Part shown: one piece after another, positions 11,972 to 24,822 of the stretch
Layout of the letters: every line of letters begins with the position of its first letter
Numbering within the stretch: position 1 is the stretch's first letter
The notes under the pieces: generated by a model
Told to the model about the DNA's origin: nothing
Databases searched by the model: none
The model's input: the letters and a program-made list of their open reading frames with translations, nothing else
Made by a program: the position numbers and the translations under genes
Source: Hepsetus odoe
Lineage: Eukaryota > Chordata > Actinopteri > Characiformes > Hepsetidae
Assembly: GCA_017165825.1 (NCBI GenBank)
Contig: CM029369.1
Coordinates: 5,689,433 to 5,753,432 of the forward strand
Reading direction: 5' to 3'
DNA: 64,000 bases

Positions 11972-13978
11972 TTATTCAGAAATTCAAATATGCCTTGAGA
12001 AGTCCCACGTGAATGGCTTTTCTTTTTTCGGTCATGTACAAAAGTTCAATCTCATGCCTTGTTTTCTCATAAAAACTGAAAAGAATTGAAATAAATGTTT
12101 TGCTTCACTGGCTACATCGTTGCACAGAAGCCATATATGTTTAGCACTTCTCCAAAGCAACAGCCTGTGATGTTTTCACTTGCAAAATTAAGCTAAAAAG
12201 GAACAGCCTGCAAAAAAAGCAGCATAGAAACATTACTTCCAGCAATAATCTAGAATGATAGCATTTCTCCTTTCCCATAACACTTAAGGTTCACAAATGA
12301 TCCCTCACAGTAATCTCCCTGGTATTGTCCTGGGTCTTGTGCTGCTAAGGGCATGAAATTTTCCTCTGGCTTGCGTGTGTGTGAAAGGCACTAGAAAGGT
12401 ACAGATTAACATATTTCATTGCTGAACCTTTTAAACACCTCTGATTTCTATCCTCTACATCCTCTGCACCCCAGAGACACAGAGCAACCCCTCTGCATCA
12501 CTGACTAAAAAGAGTGTTTCAGAAAACCTTTGAAAGGTTCATATTCCACATTGCTCATGGAGTTCCATTTTGTCACTGCCATGCACACTAGCTTCTCAAT
12601 GACTGAGTGAGAGTGAAAAGCTCCAGAGCCGGTAGGGTGTGTGCGTGTGTGCGTGTGGGGGGGGATTTTACAAAAGCTATTTCCTCAATGCCGGCAACCC
12701 TTCATCTGTAGGTCTGCCTCAGAGTTCACGCTCCCTGTATTTTGTCACCACGTCTTTAGACGTGCCTGTCAGGAAGTGGGTGTGAATGGAAAAGAATATG
12801 AGCTTTGAGTGGTGGGAGGTTTATCTCTGCTGGGCTGCCAGGTTACCGCATGATGTCTGCTGAAAATAAAGCGAGCCGTAGGCAAAGCAGTCTTCAGATG
12901 AACCATGTGTTACATTAGGCCCTGAGGGGTGGTGAGAAATAAATGGGTCTCTGAGTTTGTACGCCGCTGTGCGTGCGCCTGTGTTTGAGTTTAAAAGAAC
13001 GCAGAAGACAAAAATGTGGCGATTCATGCACAAACAAGCTCCGGGGAACTGTCCCTCTGCATCATACAGCCCTGGTCCCATTGATGTGCATTCTATTTGC
13101 GTAGCCCAGTGTAGAAATCACCGTAACTCAGATGAGGCCCAAGCCTAAAGGATAGCAGGGAGGATCAAAGAGGCTTTCACACCACTCTCCTTCTGAAGAA
13201 GCAAGCATGAGCCATCTAACAAAATGATAAGATGTAGTTCACTGTGGTCTTTCTCAAGAGAGGAGGAGAGCGAGAGAACGGAAGAAAAGAGGTCAAAGGT
13301 GGCCCAGCACCTGTCAGCTCTAATTGGGCCTCTCATGCCGTCAAACCCTGACTGCAGGCTCCAAATGATATGGTCTTATCAACTCGGCTCAACCTTCGGC
13401 CTGTGGCTGTTAGAGATGATCAATTACAGCACATAACAAACGTAGGCAAAGCGCCGAGCAGCCAGACCTTAATATGGCATGTGGATCCATGTGTCCCTTT
13501 CAATTTGTCTACAGGTGTATGAATGCGGATGACGGCCCACAACGATGATGAGTTTGCAACCTCAATCAGATGTACTGAGCCAAGATTATGTTCTGGAACA
13601 TAAGCAGATTTTCTCAAGGCAGGCAGGAGAGTTGCAGTGCCATATTTGACTTATTCATTCTTAACCAGTTCATTAGTAACCTGCTCAAGCTTATTTTGTA
13701 CAGAAGGCCTTTTTTGTGGATGCAAAATCAATAGCATTGGTATATTCCATGTAGTTTTGTTCTGAATCTTATGATGTATGGGCATGAAAAAAATAGAGAT
13801 AGTATTTTAAGCAGTATTTTTTAAGTAAGATAGTATCTGCACAAAAAACACAAACGGTTTTGTTAATGTTTTAAAGTTTGCTGATTTTCTAAATGTAACA
13901 TATCCTCTAAAGGAAGCACACATAAATATGGCATTTTTCTGTACTTTGGAGTGTTTCTATTTTCTGAAATTATTATAT
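11972..13978. other. Unique non-coding DNA, candidate regulatory stretch at 13.0-13.6 kb
   Basis: No gene or mobile element recognised. A G/T-rich patch (12,635-12,664) ends in a run of eight or nine Gs. The 13,020-13,620 part is complex, balanced in base composition and repeat-free. It has overlapping short frames on both strands but no protein signature. Confidence 0.5.
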
Positions 13979-14325
13979 TACTCACTCACTTACTCATTTT
14001 CATAGCCGCTTGTCTTAGTAAAGGTAACGGGAGGTTCTGGTTCACAGGGTGAAAGGCAAGGAAACACCCTACACAGGCCGCCAGTCCATCATAGGGCAAC
14101 ACAAACAACACAAACACACTCACGGGCAATTTAACATCTCCAGTCCACCAACGTGTCTTTGGACAGTGGGAGGAAACTGGAGCTCACGAAGGAAACCCAT
14201 GTGGACGAGGGGAGAACATACAAACTTCACACAGAAATGAACTGGACCGCCCCACCTGGGAATCAAACCCAGGACCTTCTCGCTGTGAGGTGACAGCACG
14301 ACCCAACGCGCCACCTGCTGCCCTA
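13979..14325 (-). mobile_element. Family-C tRNA-headed long SINE
   Basis: Best copy of this family here, about 350 bases. The tRNA-like head is at the right: reversed, it has GGTTTGATTCCC as a B-box relative and GGGCAGCAGGTGGCGCG at the 5' end. The body contains the TTTGGACAGTGGGAGGAAAC segment and the left end is a CTCACTCACTTACTCATTTT tail. The frames 14,049-14,240 and 14,120-14,362 fall entirely or mostly inside it and are not genes. Confidence 0.8.
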
Positions 14326-17300
14326 TTATTATATTAGAAACATAAAATATTAAATAACTCATAATTTGTCCAATATGTTAACCATCAAATTACTTAGCAA
14401 ATAAACAATCATTTACATTAAAATGTGCAACAGTTTGTTTACTGTGGAATGAGGGCTCATTTATATATATATTTTTTTTTTTGTCTGAAAAGCCCAGTAA
14501 TGAAAACTTCCCATTTAATTCTAAATGATTAAGCAAGGCTGTAAAATAATCACATAAAAATGAATTATAAACAGATCTGCATTCATACACAAAGATTTAG
14601 TGAGGTCAACAGAATGCTAAAACATCAAATATATAAATCCCTCTCTGGTCCACCTGGCTGCAGATTAAGTCTTATCTAGAACTAAGCAGGAGTTTGAATG
14701 AAAATGTCTCCTGGCAGTTTAATTTAGGCTGACCATACTATTGTCTTTCTTTGTATGCCTCTGTTCTCTGAAGTCTTCTCACCTTGCACGCCAATGTCCT
14801 TTAAATGGTCTACAAGGGATCTCTTTGGAACACCTGGCTTGCCTAACGACAACAGTCCCTTCCCAAGAGAAAGCTCAGCCAAAGCCTGTCACTGTGTTTC
14901 TCTCTCTTCCATAAATCTTCCCACATCCTGGGCTTGTGTTTTTCTGCCAAGCAGAATTGGGTGCTGCAACACAAAAAGCCATGACATGGAGACAGAGCGC
15001 ACATTTGAGTCATGTAGAATGTCATGGCACAGAGGACGCCAGGAGTCAATACATGAGTTTCATTCAGGAGCGATTCTCTGCAAGCGTAAAAATGAAAAAA
15101 GCATGTCAGTGATTTTCTAAAGAAACGCTGCTAATGAGGAACAAATTAGAGGGTATGGTCATGGTTCCAAGATGGTAGCTGCAGGTAGTCGTTACTGCCA
15201 GAAAGCTAATGGATGGGCTTCCTACGCAGCCAGACAGGGTTTCCAAACTCTGGGAGTAAATATTACGCCCATCGTCAAGGAGATTTATGGATGGAGTGCA
15301 AGTCTGATGCATATTTACTTTCACTTCTGGATCTCATCAGTCAGCCCTCAGGCCAAAGAGCAGGTAAAGCCCACTGCTAACAAAATGATGCTTCTCATCA
15401 TACAGAAAGCAAAGGTTCCCCCGTTCAGCCTCATGAGACTGACTAGCAAAGTCTCTCCCTTGTAAAGTAAGACAGGTGGTCAATAAACCTTCTCCTACAT
15501 GACTGAAAAGCGCAATAGAAATAAATCTGAATCAACATTTGGTTTCCCATCCCACTGGGAGAGTACTCAGATTAAATAAATTAAGCATGTTTCTTTTCCC
15601 TCTTCCCTGTTTTGTAATCCTTAAATATTGGGGGCTGCATCGGGGCACAGAGGACACAAATGGCAAATGGCTGCCAAACCCACACCTGACTCTATTCTTA
15701 GGGATGCTGGCCTACAGATGGGCTGGATCTTGACATTCCCAGTGGGCGAGCTGTTACGAAAGTGAATTAAGCTAATGCATCTCTCTGGTCCTTGTCCTTT
15801 CCCAAGGCTATTTATTGGTATGATCCATATCCATATCTCTTCCACTGACATGTAGCCATCTTTTCTCTTGTCTGTTGCCTTTCTCTCCCTACTTTAGAAG
15901 GTAATTTAAGGTTATAGTATGAAATACCTCAACCAGAAAAAAGTGTCCTTTGGAGAAACATAGTGTACTTACTAGGTGGTCTGCATTTTTTTGTAATCTG
16001 TACAGAAACAAAATCACCTTTTATTGACTGGCATTGTTTTTTTTTTAGTTGGCACATTAAGCCATCTTTGTGATTTACAGTTTGGCCAGATGTATTCCCT
16101 TCTCTGTAATCATGGAGAGTGAAATGTATCTTTATGGCTCAACTTGGACCCCCTCCCTTTAGCATTCTGAGCTCTGATGTCCTCCAAGACAGCAGAAATT
16201 GCGTTCTCATTGCCTCAGCATTGCACGTTTGCCAGTGGACAGGCACTTTATAGCCTAGTCAGCAACTTTTAGGCATACGTGGTGGTGGCAGTAAGCAACT
16301 CTGTCAGGAGGAGGGAACTGAAAATTGTCAGAGAAGCTGAATGATCCCTGCTCCCTGCATAGGTAAGTATTTTCCCTAAAGCGCTATTGGGGCTGAATTT
16401 GTTTTAGCAGAGGAGGTATAGTGATCTGAGCGACTATCAATGAGATCTGTCACCTTAAAGAATCTGCAGTGTGGGCAGTTTCTTTCCAGTCTGACTATAA
16501 TAACTAAGGAATGATTTTAATTCAGTATGAATCTAATTGTGTGTAGCTTTTACAATATGGCAGTAATAACAGTGGAGTGATTTAATGCAGTAAGAGTCTG
16601 CAGTGTATGTAGTCTTTTCACGCTGTCAGGATAGAGTCTTTTTCGAGTAATCTTAACCCAGTATAGATCTTTAGTCTGTACAGTCTGAAAGTATATTAAC
16701 AATCAATAGTTTCATTTAGAAATTTAAAATAATTGTAGAACGAATGGCTTTCTGTTATAGGCTGAATTCAATAGTTGAACCTCTCCAATCCACCTCACTT
16801 TAATGGAGTAACAAAACCTGCTAAAAGGCATTATTTGAGTTTCACATCTCTCACATAAACATCCAAGATGTGAAAGTTTGGTTTGGCTTATGGATGGAAA
16901 GATGGGAAGACTACTGGTACTTTGTGCCACTAATTCTGCAAATTACACCAAAAACCATTGCTAAAAACGAAAACAGCACTTAACACATCCATTTTAGCTG
17001 TGAAATGGTTTATTAATAAGCTGCATGGTTGAAAAAGGTACATTTGAGCTGGAAAAAAAAATCCTAAAGGCTTCTTTTTTTATGTTGAAATGGCGTCTCA
17101 TGGTGTAAACGCAGCATTCTTTATTCATGTGCCAATATTCCTTTATTGCACTATATTGAGTTCATTTAATTAGATTTTTATTAGTCGTGTTGCCATTCTG
17201 CAATGTTTTCTCAAGCCTTAGTGACGTTGTGTAAGTGGCATGAAAGACACAGGGTTGTGATAACATTATTATATGTATGTTTCATCTTTGCAGCACAAAG

Positions 17301-17789
17301 GTAACCGATTAGAAGTGTCTAAGAGGAACAAAGGGCACAACACAGATCCGGTGTAATTACCACAGTGGATTAAGAAATTTAAATGAAAGCATGAGAGACC
17401 TACTCTGCCTCTTTGATGTCAGGCCCCCAGAAATCTCATTACGACTGCAATATCTGGTTCAGGAAGGCCACGCTTCAAGAAAAATCCATTCGGACAGGTG
17501 CACTGCAACATATGCTGGTAAGCACTGTCTACACCACCACTGGTGGCAGGAAGCACCATTTGTCTGGAGTTTGTTTCCAAACAAATGCAAATGAGGCAAA
17601 ATTAAGCTCTCCTTCCCATACTCCCCATGCATGGGGAACATGGACATGTAAGGCTGATCCAAACATAAGAAAGAGGAGGAGAAAGGTGCTTGAATAGGAC
17701 AGATTGCATTGAAATATTTTTTTCATCCTCTTTAAAATGTACTAGAGTAAAATGACGCCAGCTAATCTCAAAAACTTAAACATATTGTG
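14326..17789. other. Unique non-coding DNA
   Basis: No mobile element recognised. The frames at 14,755-15,120 and 15,172-15,465 (121 and 97 codons) are the longest and lack domains, splice context or codon pattern that would support a gene. Short T tracts occur near 14,470 and 16,040. Confidence 0.6.
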
Positions 17790-18106
17790 CTGGAGCCTTT
17801 CCCAGTGCTTATAGGGCAAAAGGCAGAGAAACACCTTGGACAGGTGGCCAATTCATGACACACTTCACAATTTACACAATTCAATTGGTCTACAATTGAC
17901 ACATCCATATCTCAGGGTGAACTGTAGCATCTCTTATCCACTCAACATGCATGTCTGTGGGAGGAAACCACACCTTCCTGAAGAAGCCCATTTAGACATG
18001 AGGAGAACAAGTAAACCCCAAACACCCAGAACGCCCCCAGCCTGTTATTGAATCCAGGACTTTCTGGCTGTGAGGTATCAGCACTTCCCACTGCACCAGC
18101 ATGCCA
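17790..18106 (-). mobile_element. Family-C repeat, antisense, diverged
   Basis: Follows the order of the 13,979 copy: CCTTTCCCAGTGCTTATAGG at the left, the CATGTCTGTGGGAGGAAACC segment near 17,950, and the reversed head with ATTGAATCCAGGACTTTCTG at the right. It abuts a sense family-A SINE. Confidence 0.75.
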
Positions 18107-18148
18107 TCAAAATGTTTTGGAAAAATATTGTGAAACCCAGCCCTATTT

Positions 18149-18385
18149 GGGCAGCGATGGCCTTGTGGTTAGGGACTAGACCCCAGGAAAGATTCAGATG
18201 CCGATCCACTAGGTTGCTCTGAGGCACCCTTGATCAAGTTACCGTACTCATCACTGCTCCCCGGGTGCCGGATTTGGCTGCCCACTACTACACGGCTGGT
18301 AAGGCTTAAATGCAAAGAATGCATTTCGTTGTGTTTCACGGTTTGCTCTGTTTCACAATGACAAATAGTCACTTTCACTTTTTCA
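18149..18385 (+). mobile_element. Family-A SINE
   Basis: Head GCGATGGCCTTGTGGTTAGG, body AGGCACCCTTGATCAAG and CTGCTCCCCGGGTGCCGG, tail CAATGACAAATAGTCACTTT. The B box region is mutated. About 240 bases, near full length for this family. Confidence 0.85.
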
Positions 18386-20979
18386 CTCTCAGCTATAACC
18401 TTAACTTGAGCCAAATACTTTAATTACATAAATGAAATACTGTTAGTAGTCAGTGACCAGAGTTTGTGGATAATCTGTAAGGAACAATTCAAAATAATGT
18501 GTGGCAACAGGGGTAATCTCATCTCCAGCCAAGCAAACAAAGAGCTTTTTTAAAGTTAATTATGTTATCCGTGTCCCATAATAATTTACACATGGTTCTT
18601 GAGAGATTGATGTTGCTTGCCGTGAATATTCCCCAGTCATTTGAGGCATAATCATTAAACATGAGCCTGCACTGCTGAGATGTGATGTTTTTCATGTGAT
18701 ATCCAGAAAAAAGTGCAACATTTCCAAATTGTGACTGACCAACATTTTCATTTTTTTAGCACAATCAGCTGCTACTTCTCTGAGATATGCTAAAACTTCT
18801 TCAGGGCTTTAATGGATCTCACCAAAACAGAGATTAGATGATTTTAAAAGTAGTTTTACTTGAAAGTGCTTTATGTAACTGCCATTACACGTGCTATAAT
18901 GTTTGATGCAATAAGAATTAATGTCTCAGGTTAATTGTGAAGCCAAGACAAACATATCACAGCTGGCCAGTTATTAGTGATGGCAAGATAATACTGTTAT
19001 ATTAATAGTCTTCAACGTTCTGGCATTGTTTATTTCAAAGTTTTGTAACATTATTCAAGTAAAGGGTTACCTTATTCCAAGGGAAAGACAAACATCATGT
19101 GCACATTGTGTACAGACTCCTAAACTCAAAGAAAGTAGAGGCAGTATCGGACTTCTACTCCTCATAGTTCAACAGCAGATATTAAGTATTTACAGGAGGA
19201 ACTGAGTACTGAGAATATGCCTTAAGATAAATAACTCAATAACAAGCACAGAATTTTAGCAGGTTATGAGTATAACATTTTATGTCCTCATATTATTGGC
19301 CAGCATGATAAAAAATAGATTCATGAATCATTACAAGTGACCCTATCGAGCAGATGTGTGATTTGATGGCATGCTGGTATTTTCACACCATGCCAGGATT
19401 CCTGCAGCCATCCCAGGGCCTGACGGGAACCAGATCCTGCCACAGCCCACTTCATCCATCACAAGCCGGGCCAAACTGGCACGGACTCTCAGCCATCCCT
19501 TTCCTAAAGTGCCCCGTCATGTTTTTTCCTGAAGGACAACAGAAGCAAACAGTCTTCAGTTTTTGCACACATCAGAGGCTCAGTAACAAGAAGTTCCAGC
19601 AATGCAGTCGGCATAGACCCGTCAGCACTGCAGTGATGAGTTGCTTTAAATGTGATTGATCAGGCTGCAGAAAGCTCCCTCGGTAGCCATAACATATTCA
19701 CAGTGCTCTTCCCAAGCGCGCTGTGCTCTTCAGCAACGGCGTGAGTGACCATAACAGAAAGGCAAATGAGAGAAGAAGCACTTTGGATTTAACTTTTTTT
19801 TTTCTGGCCTTTAAATATTCAGACAGCGGGAGAAAGATGAACAAAAAAAAAACAAAGAGAGAGACAACAAAACTAGAGTTCAGAGTACAGAGAGTTTTTC
19901 ATGAGGCCAGATTTAGAGATTAGTATGGTTCTTGCTCCGTTAGCAGGAATGTACAGTCTGGAAACTAAAATCAAAACTAAAAATCATCTTACACTTAAGA
20001 GTACTTACACTAACTTACTCTGTTGAACTGACTTTAGAGCATAAACAGAATCTTTACCTACATGTACCCAAAAATGTGATCATGAAGAAGAGCAATATAA
20101 AGCTTTGGGTGATTTTTTTGGGTTTTTTTTCATCAAAAGGAATTATTTAATGTATAACAGATCCTTTAGAATTTAAGACAAAACCATTTTTAAGAGTTTT
20201 TGGAAATTTGTTGGAAAATGTCCATGTGCTAGGCAGAAAAATTTGTTTTTTTTAAATCAAAAAAGGTTTATTGGAAACATTTTGGCAATCAGGTAGCCAT
20301 TTGAGAAATCTTGATCTTATTTATTGCTTTAACTACAAAATCCTCAAGGAACCCATTCAGTAAAGGATGTAGCTGAAGTTAAAGGGTGTAGAGCAACCAG
20401 GTGATGGAATATAAGCAAGCTTATATTCCTCTCCATCCCCACAGTTCACCTAACAATCTTAGGTCTGATGTAAAAATTCCAGTCACTTCTGTTTACTACC
20501 ATGCTCTCACAAAATAAAGAAACAAAAACAACAACATCTGCATAATGCATGTGAGTGGTAAATATTTACAGCATCCATTTACGCTGGCCACTCACCCCGT
20601 CTCACTATTCCACGCTTGGAACGAAAAAATTGCTAAGCTCCGACTGGCAAATTCTGCTGCACTGCTAACATATCGATTTGCTTTTCATTGTCTCTGATTT
20701 ATGAATTATTATGAATCTGAGACCCATTCAAAACTCTGCTCTGGGTCACCTAAATCAAACTGACAGCCTCATTATTGAACAAGGATAGTGAAGGGGGTGC
20801 AGGAAGGGGCTGCCTTATTACTGGGGGTACCTCTCCATCTATTGCAGGCCAGCAAAGCTAGGTACATCTCTTGATCAATCCCAAATCTTTCAATCCACTG
20901 TTTAAAGTCTCTTACAGCTACAAAAATATGGATCAGGCAGGGTGAGCTCTTTATAACTGGCTTCAGTTTTCATCTCAGT
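18386..20979. other. Unique non-coding DNA
   Basis: No gene or mobile element recognised. The frame 19,354-19,659 (101 codons) lies in a relatively GC-rich patch but has no domain and no splice context I can support. Confidence 0.6.
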
Positions 20980-21062
20980 GGACTTTGGTGGACTATTGGT
21001 TTTGGTCTTCAAGATCAGAGGGTTGTGGGTTGAGGTACCAGACCACTAGGTTACCCTGCATA
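20980..21062 (+). mobile_element. 5' fragment of a family-A SINE
   Basis: Diverged head and start of the body (GATCAGAGGGTTGTGGG, ACCACTAGGTTACCCTGC). It stops just before a near-complete family-A copy, so two insertions, or a broken dimer, lie side by side. Confidence 0.6.
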
Positions 21063-21073
21063 CATGCTACATG

Positions 21074-21313
21074 TGGGCCAGCGGTGGCCTACTGGTTAGG
21101 GAGTTGGCCACAGGATTGAAAGATTGTGGGTTCAAACCCCTTACCAGTAGGTTGCCCTGAGGCACCCTTGAGCAAGGTATAGTCCCCCATCACTGCTCCC
21201 CGGGCACTTTCATAGCTACATGGTGTTTGCATGGGTTAAATGCAGAGGTCCTATTTCGCTGTGGTGTGCTGTGCTGTGACCTCGCAATGACAAGAATAGT
21301 CACTTTCATTTTA
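21074..21313 (+). mobile_element. Family-A SINE
   Basis: Near-complete: A box GTGGCCTACTGGTTAGGG, B box GGGTTCAAACCCC, body GAGGCACCCTTGAGCAAGG and CTGCTCCCCGGGCACTTTC, tail CAATGACAAGAATAGTCAC. A relatively well preserved copy of the standard family-A structure, useful as a reference for the chimeric copy that follows. Confidence 0.9.
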
Positions 21314-21392
21314 TATCCCTATAAAAGCAGCATTTGATAAATGCCATAAATTTGCCCCAAAAAAAAGTTTAAGGATCATCAAACAATTTTAT

Positions 21393-21643
21393 GGGGGGAA
21401 GTGGTGGCCTAGTGGTTAGGGCGTTGGCCGCATGATTGGAGGATCAGGGGTTCGAACCCCTTCCAAATAGGTTGCCCTGAGGTACCCTTGAGCAAGGTGC
21501 CGTCCCCGTCCCGCTCCTCCCTGCGATGGGCTGGCGACCTGTCCAGGGTGTGTCCCCTGTCCTTCGCCCTGTGTGAGCTGGGATGGACTCCAGCACGACC
21601 CTGTTTGGGACAAGCGGCAGAGAATGAATGAATGAATGAAAGA
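21393..21643 (+). mobile_element. Chimeric A/C SINE: family-A head, C-like tail
   Basis: The head is a very good family-A head: A box GTGGCCTAGTGGTTAGGGCG and an intact consensus B box GGTTCGAACCC at 21,449-21,459. The body follows family A through GAGCAAGGTGCCGTCCCC. Near 21,510 it switches to a different tail with GGGCTGGCGACCTGTCCAGG and GAGCTGGGATGGACTCC, ending in (GAAT)n. That tail resembles the family-C end. The same composite occurs at 59,673-59,907, so it is a family and not a chance join. No target duplication is clear at this copy. Confidence 0.9.
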
Positions 21644-24479
21644 AACCTATTATACGTCAAGAGTTCTAATATAAAATCAGACAATTACACTTGTTTGGGC
21701 CTTTTTACACGCTCATACTTACACTGCAAAACTATATCGAAAATAAGTCGAGAATGCTAACAGAAAAAGGCAATTTTGCAGGAGAAGGTTACATTCTACA
21801 GCTATAATGAAGGTTAATGTATTTTCATTTTTTTCCACACTATTTAAAGAAATTTCAATTTGTTCAATGTATTTGTTATTAAATGGTTAGATGAGCTGGT
21901 ATCTGCAAATTATTGACAAAAGCAAACAAATATGCCTGCAAAGCAAGCAGTTTTTTTTGCACATCAATCTGACATCTTTAAACTGGATAGGCAAGAAAAT
22001 GTTTAATTTTGAACTGAGCTTAGCTTTAGGTTACTAACAATCTAATCCTGCCTAAAGTCTTGGTGAAATGAGGAATGTAAAATATATTAAAGTGACACAG
22101 ATACAAAGGAAATCATTGCACTTTTCTGAGAATGAACTAATTTTTCCTTGTGTGACTTTGACCAGAAGATAGAAATGCAGACATTTTAATCAAACTGTTG
22201 TGTTGATTCCATATGGAGGACTTTGTCGTAAAGTGGTTTTCCGTACAGAGCTGTTCTACTGCGTGCAAGTCAAGCACATCTTTCGCCTTCTGCTAATTTC
22301 TCCTCAGGCCCTCGCCATTTTCAGCAACGACCTTGGAGTGATCTGAGCTCTTAAACACTCAGTGTTTTGCTGCAGAGACAGACAATATTAGGATTCCAGG
22401 AGCATTCCTTTGGCATTTCTCCTGCATTTTTGAAAGCCAGTGTATAACAGTACCAGCAGTATCAAAGTGTGCTGGACAATGCAGTGAGGCAGCAGCTTCG
22501 CAACCAGTTTATCTGAGGAGCAGTGACCTTACACAGACTTTTAGGTACAGGAGGCTACATCAGAAAAAGAAAGAGGAGAAAACTGAGGACATTGCAGTAG
22601 TGTGAGGTGTGGTTAGCATTAGAATTAAATTAAATGCTATAAAAATGTCAATTATTGAGGAGTAATGGTGGCAAAGAAAGGAAACAAATCTACAAGTAAG
22701 CTGCTATAATTCAGTGAAAGGAATGCATAACTTTTGGGCTTTAAGACTGACTAGGATATACACATAAAACACCAAAAAACATTAACCGCTGAAATCTTTT
22801 ATTCCTCTTCAGCTTCTCAAGCCCCTTCCAGCTGTAAGGTGGCACAGTCTTTGAGATGTCACTTGGAACGATGCACTATAAAGATGAACAGAACTTCACG
22901 GAAAGTCCTTTATCAATGCTCATATCCATGATACTCATTACAATTGTCACAAAAACTGATTCCAGATCAGTACTCCCAGTCACGAGGTAGTGTGTGAAAC
23001 AGGCCCTATTTTACAAAAGGCGGCTTAGAGCATTTGGCTACAACTGATCATTTTGTTTAAGCTCAGTCTGTATCTTAAGCCATACTGACAAGTCTGCAGC
23101 ACCCGAATGAAGAGCTGTATGGGGTATGAGTCAGAGTTTTGGAGGTATTTACAGAAAAGACTCGGGGGACTTTTGACATTTGCCATTTTTTAAAAAAGTA
23201 ACAATACCCATCTCTGCTACTAGTATAATTAAAGATCTATTAAAAGAATAGATTTTGGGGCATTTCACTGGTTCAATTCATCAGAGACGTTCTACACAAT
23301 ACAATGGTTTTGTAGAGAACAACTATGTTTATATATAGTTCATAATGACCTCAGGTATGATTTTGTGGTCGTTATGAATAAACACAATAGGCTGTTCTGG
23401 TCTCTGGCAGCTGTTCATTAGAAAAGCCCAGCTCGACCCAGTATTTGTGCAAATAAATCTGTAAATTGTTTGTCAGGGTGTAGAGATCTGTCCTTGTCCG
23501 CCCCCGCCACTTCAGGCTTAATCAGTGCCCGGCAAAGTGCCTCCTACTGTTCAAAAAAGGGCCACCCCATAAATATGCATCTGGCCAGTGGAGCTTCAAA
23601 CCATGAGAAAGTGTTGAATAACAGATACATTCAAGCAGTAATGTAGGCCTCATTCTCTCTCATGCAAGGTGGCACAAAGCGCTGAGCATCTTCATTATGC
23701 TTGGAGGGGGCGACAGTTAGTCATGTGTGACTCAGAGCAACAGAGGGTCTGGCCACATGAATCAGCCTAACAATCCTATTTGTAGCCAGTAAATAAAGTT
23801 ACAGGCAGAAATAAGATCAGACACAAAATGAGACACTGGCTCTCTGAGGCAGGGTGTTGTAGCAAGCTCAATGGCCAAATGTATGTCATCAGACATGGTG
23901 TGTTTTTGCCTATTAAGAGCACACTGCAGCACAAGCCACTAAGTGTTGCGTGTACGGGCCGAATACTATACTTTTCACTTTATTATAGTGGAGAAATAAT
24001 AGAGCAATCAGAATTCAAGCAGCTGGCTTTCAGAGGATGTGAAGTGTGAATTATCAAAGTGCTCACTGTAACCAAGAACACGATATCCACTACACTACAC
24101 AACTTTAAAGAATGCATCATAAGTATACACTATTAAGGTGCATTCAAAAGCATGAGAAGAGTAAAGAGTAAAGTCCACTTACTCCAGCTGCCCATAGAAT
24201 ATGGCAAAAATATAACCATTTCACCCAGTTATATCAACCCACATTTTATTATATCGAATGTGCCACCAGATGGGGTTTTCAAACATTACATAAAAAGGAC
24301 CAGGAATGCCTCAAAATTACTGAAAAGCTACACATGATTTTTATCTGTTACACAAACTGTGCTGTGCATCACTATATCATGTTTCCCAGCTGAGGCCAGT
24401 GACTCAGACTTTGAGTCCCGAACATACACATTACATATAGTAAATGTACTGGTGTCCTGTCGTGAGCATGCCTGAATTG
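21644..24479. other. Unique non-coding DNA
   Basis: No gene or mobile element recognised. The blocks 22,200-22,420 and 23,440-23,720 are complex and repeat-free and would be reasonable places to test for conservation. Frames near 23,828-24,337 are short and without domains. Confidence 0.6.
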
Positions 24480-24822
24480 GATGTTGTCACGGGTGAGGTG
24501 TGTTTTGGGCACGGTAGAGGGCGCTCTGTTCTGATTGAGCACACCTGAGCTCATGAAGGCACAGGTGTGCCTCAGTGGGGCTGACTATTTAAGCCCCGAT
24601 GAGTCAGAACAGAGCCCGGCTCATTCGTTAGGCTCAGCCTACACGTTATGGTGGTTTTGGTATTTGGTAATCTGGGTGACTTGGTTTAGGCTGCAGTTCC
24701 TTGGTTTTAGTTTGAACTGCAGTCCTTTGATCTTGTTTTGTTAATATAGTTAATAAAGTTATGATCCGAACTCCTGGCTCAGCATTGGCGTCCTTCCTGC
24801 ACCCCGCCACCATTACAGATGT
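24480..24822 (+). mobile_element. Solo LTR with perfect 5-bp target duplication
   Basis: The LTR spans 24,485-24,817 (333 bases), starts TGTCACGGG and ends CACCATTACA, giving TG...CA termini. It is flanked by GATGT on both sides (24,480-24,484 and 24,818-24,822). Inside are a TATA-like TATTTAAG (24,586-24,593) and a polyadenylation signal AATAAA (24,752-24,757), placing promoter and poly(A) site in the usual order and setting the strand. A 9-bp stem, GCACACCTG/CAGGTGTGC (24,539-24,547 and 24,562-24,570), could be a protein-binding palindrome. No internal retroelement sequence remains, so it is the product of LTR-LTR recombination. The 5-bp duplication fits Ty3/gypsy or several other LTR groups; I cannot decide which. 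Confidence 0.85.

Noticed and set aside
14755..15465. Two frames of 121 and 97 codons as neighbouring exons
   Set aside because: No domain, no credible splice sites joining them and opposing frames of similar length on the other strand.
19354..19659. 101-codon frame in a GC-richer patch
   Set aside because: No recognised domain and no splice or promoter context.
21393..21470. tRNA gene at the SINE head
   Set aside because: The A and B boxes are good, but the following sequence is SINE body and the element recurs with the same body and target duplication elsewhere.
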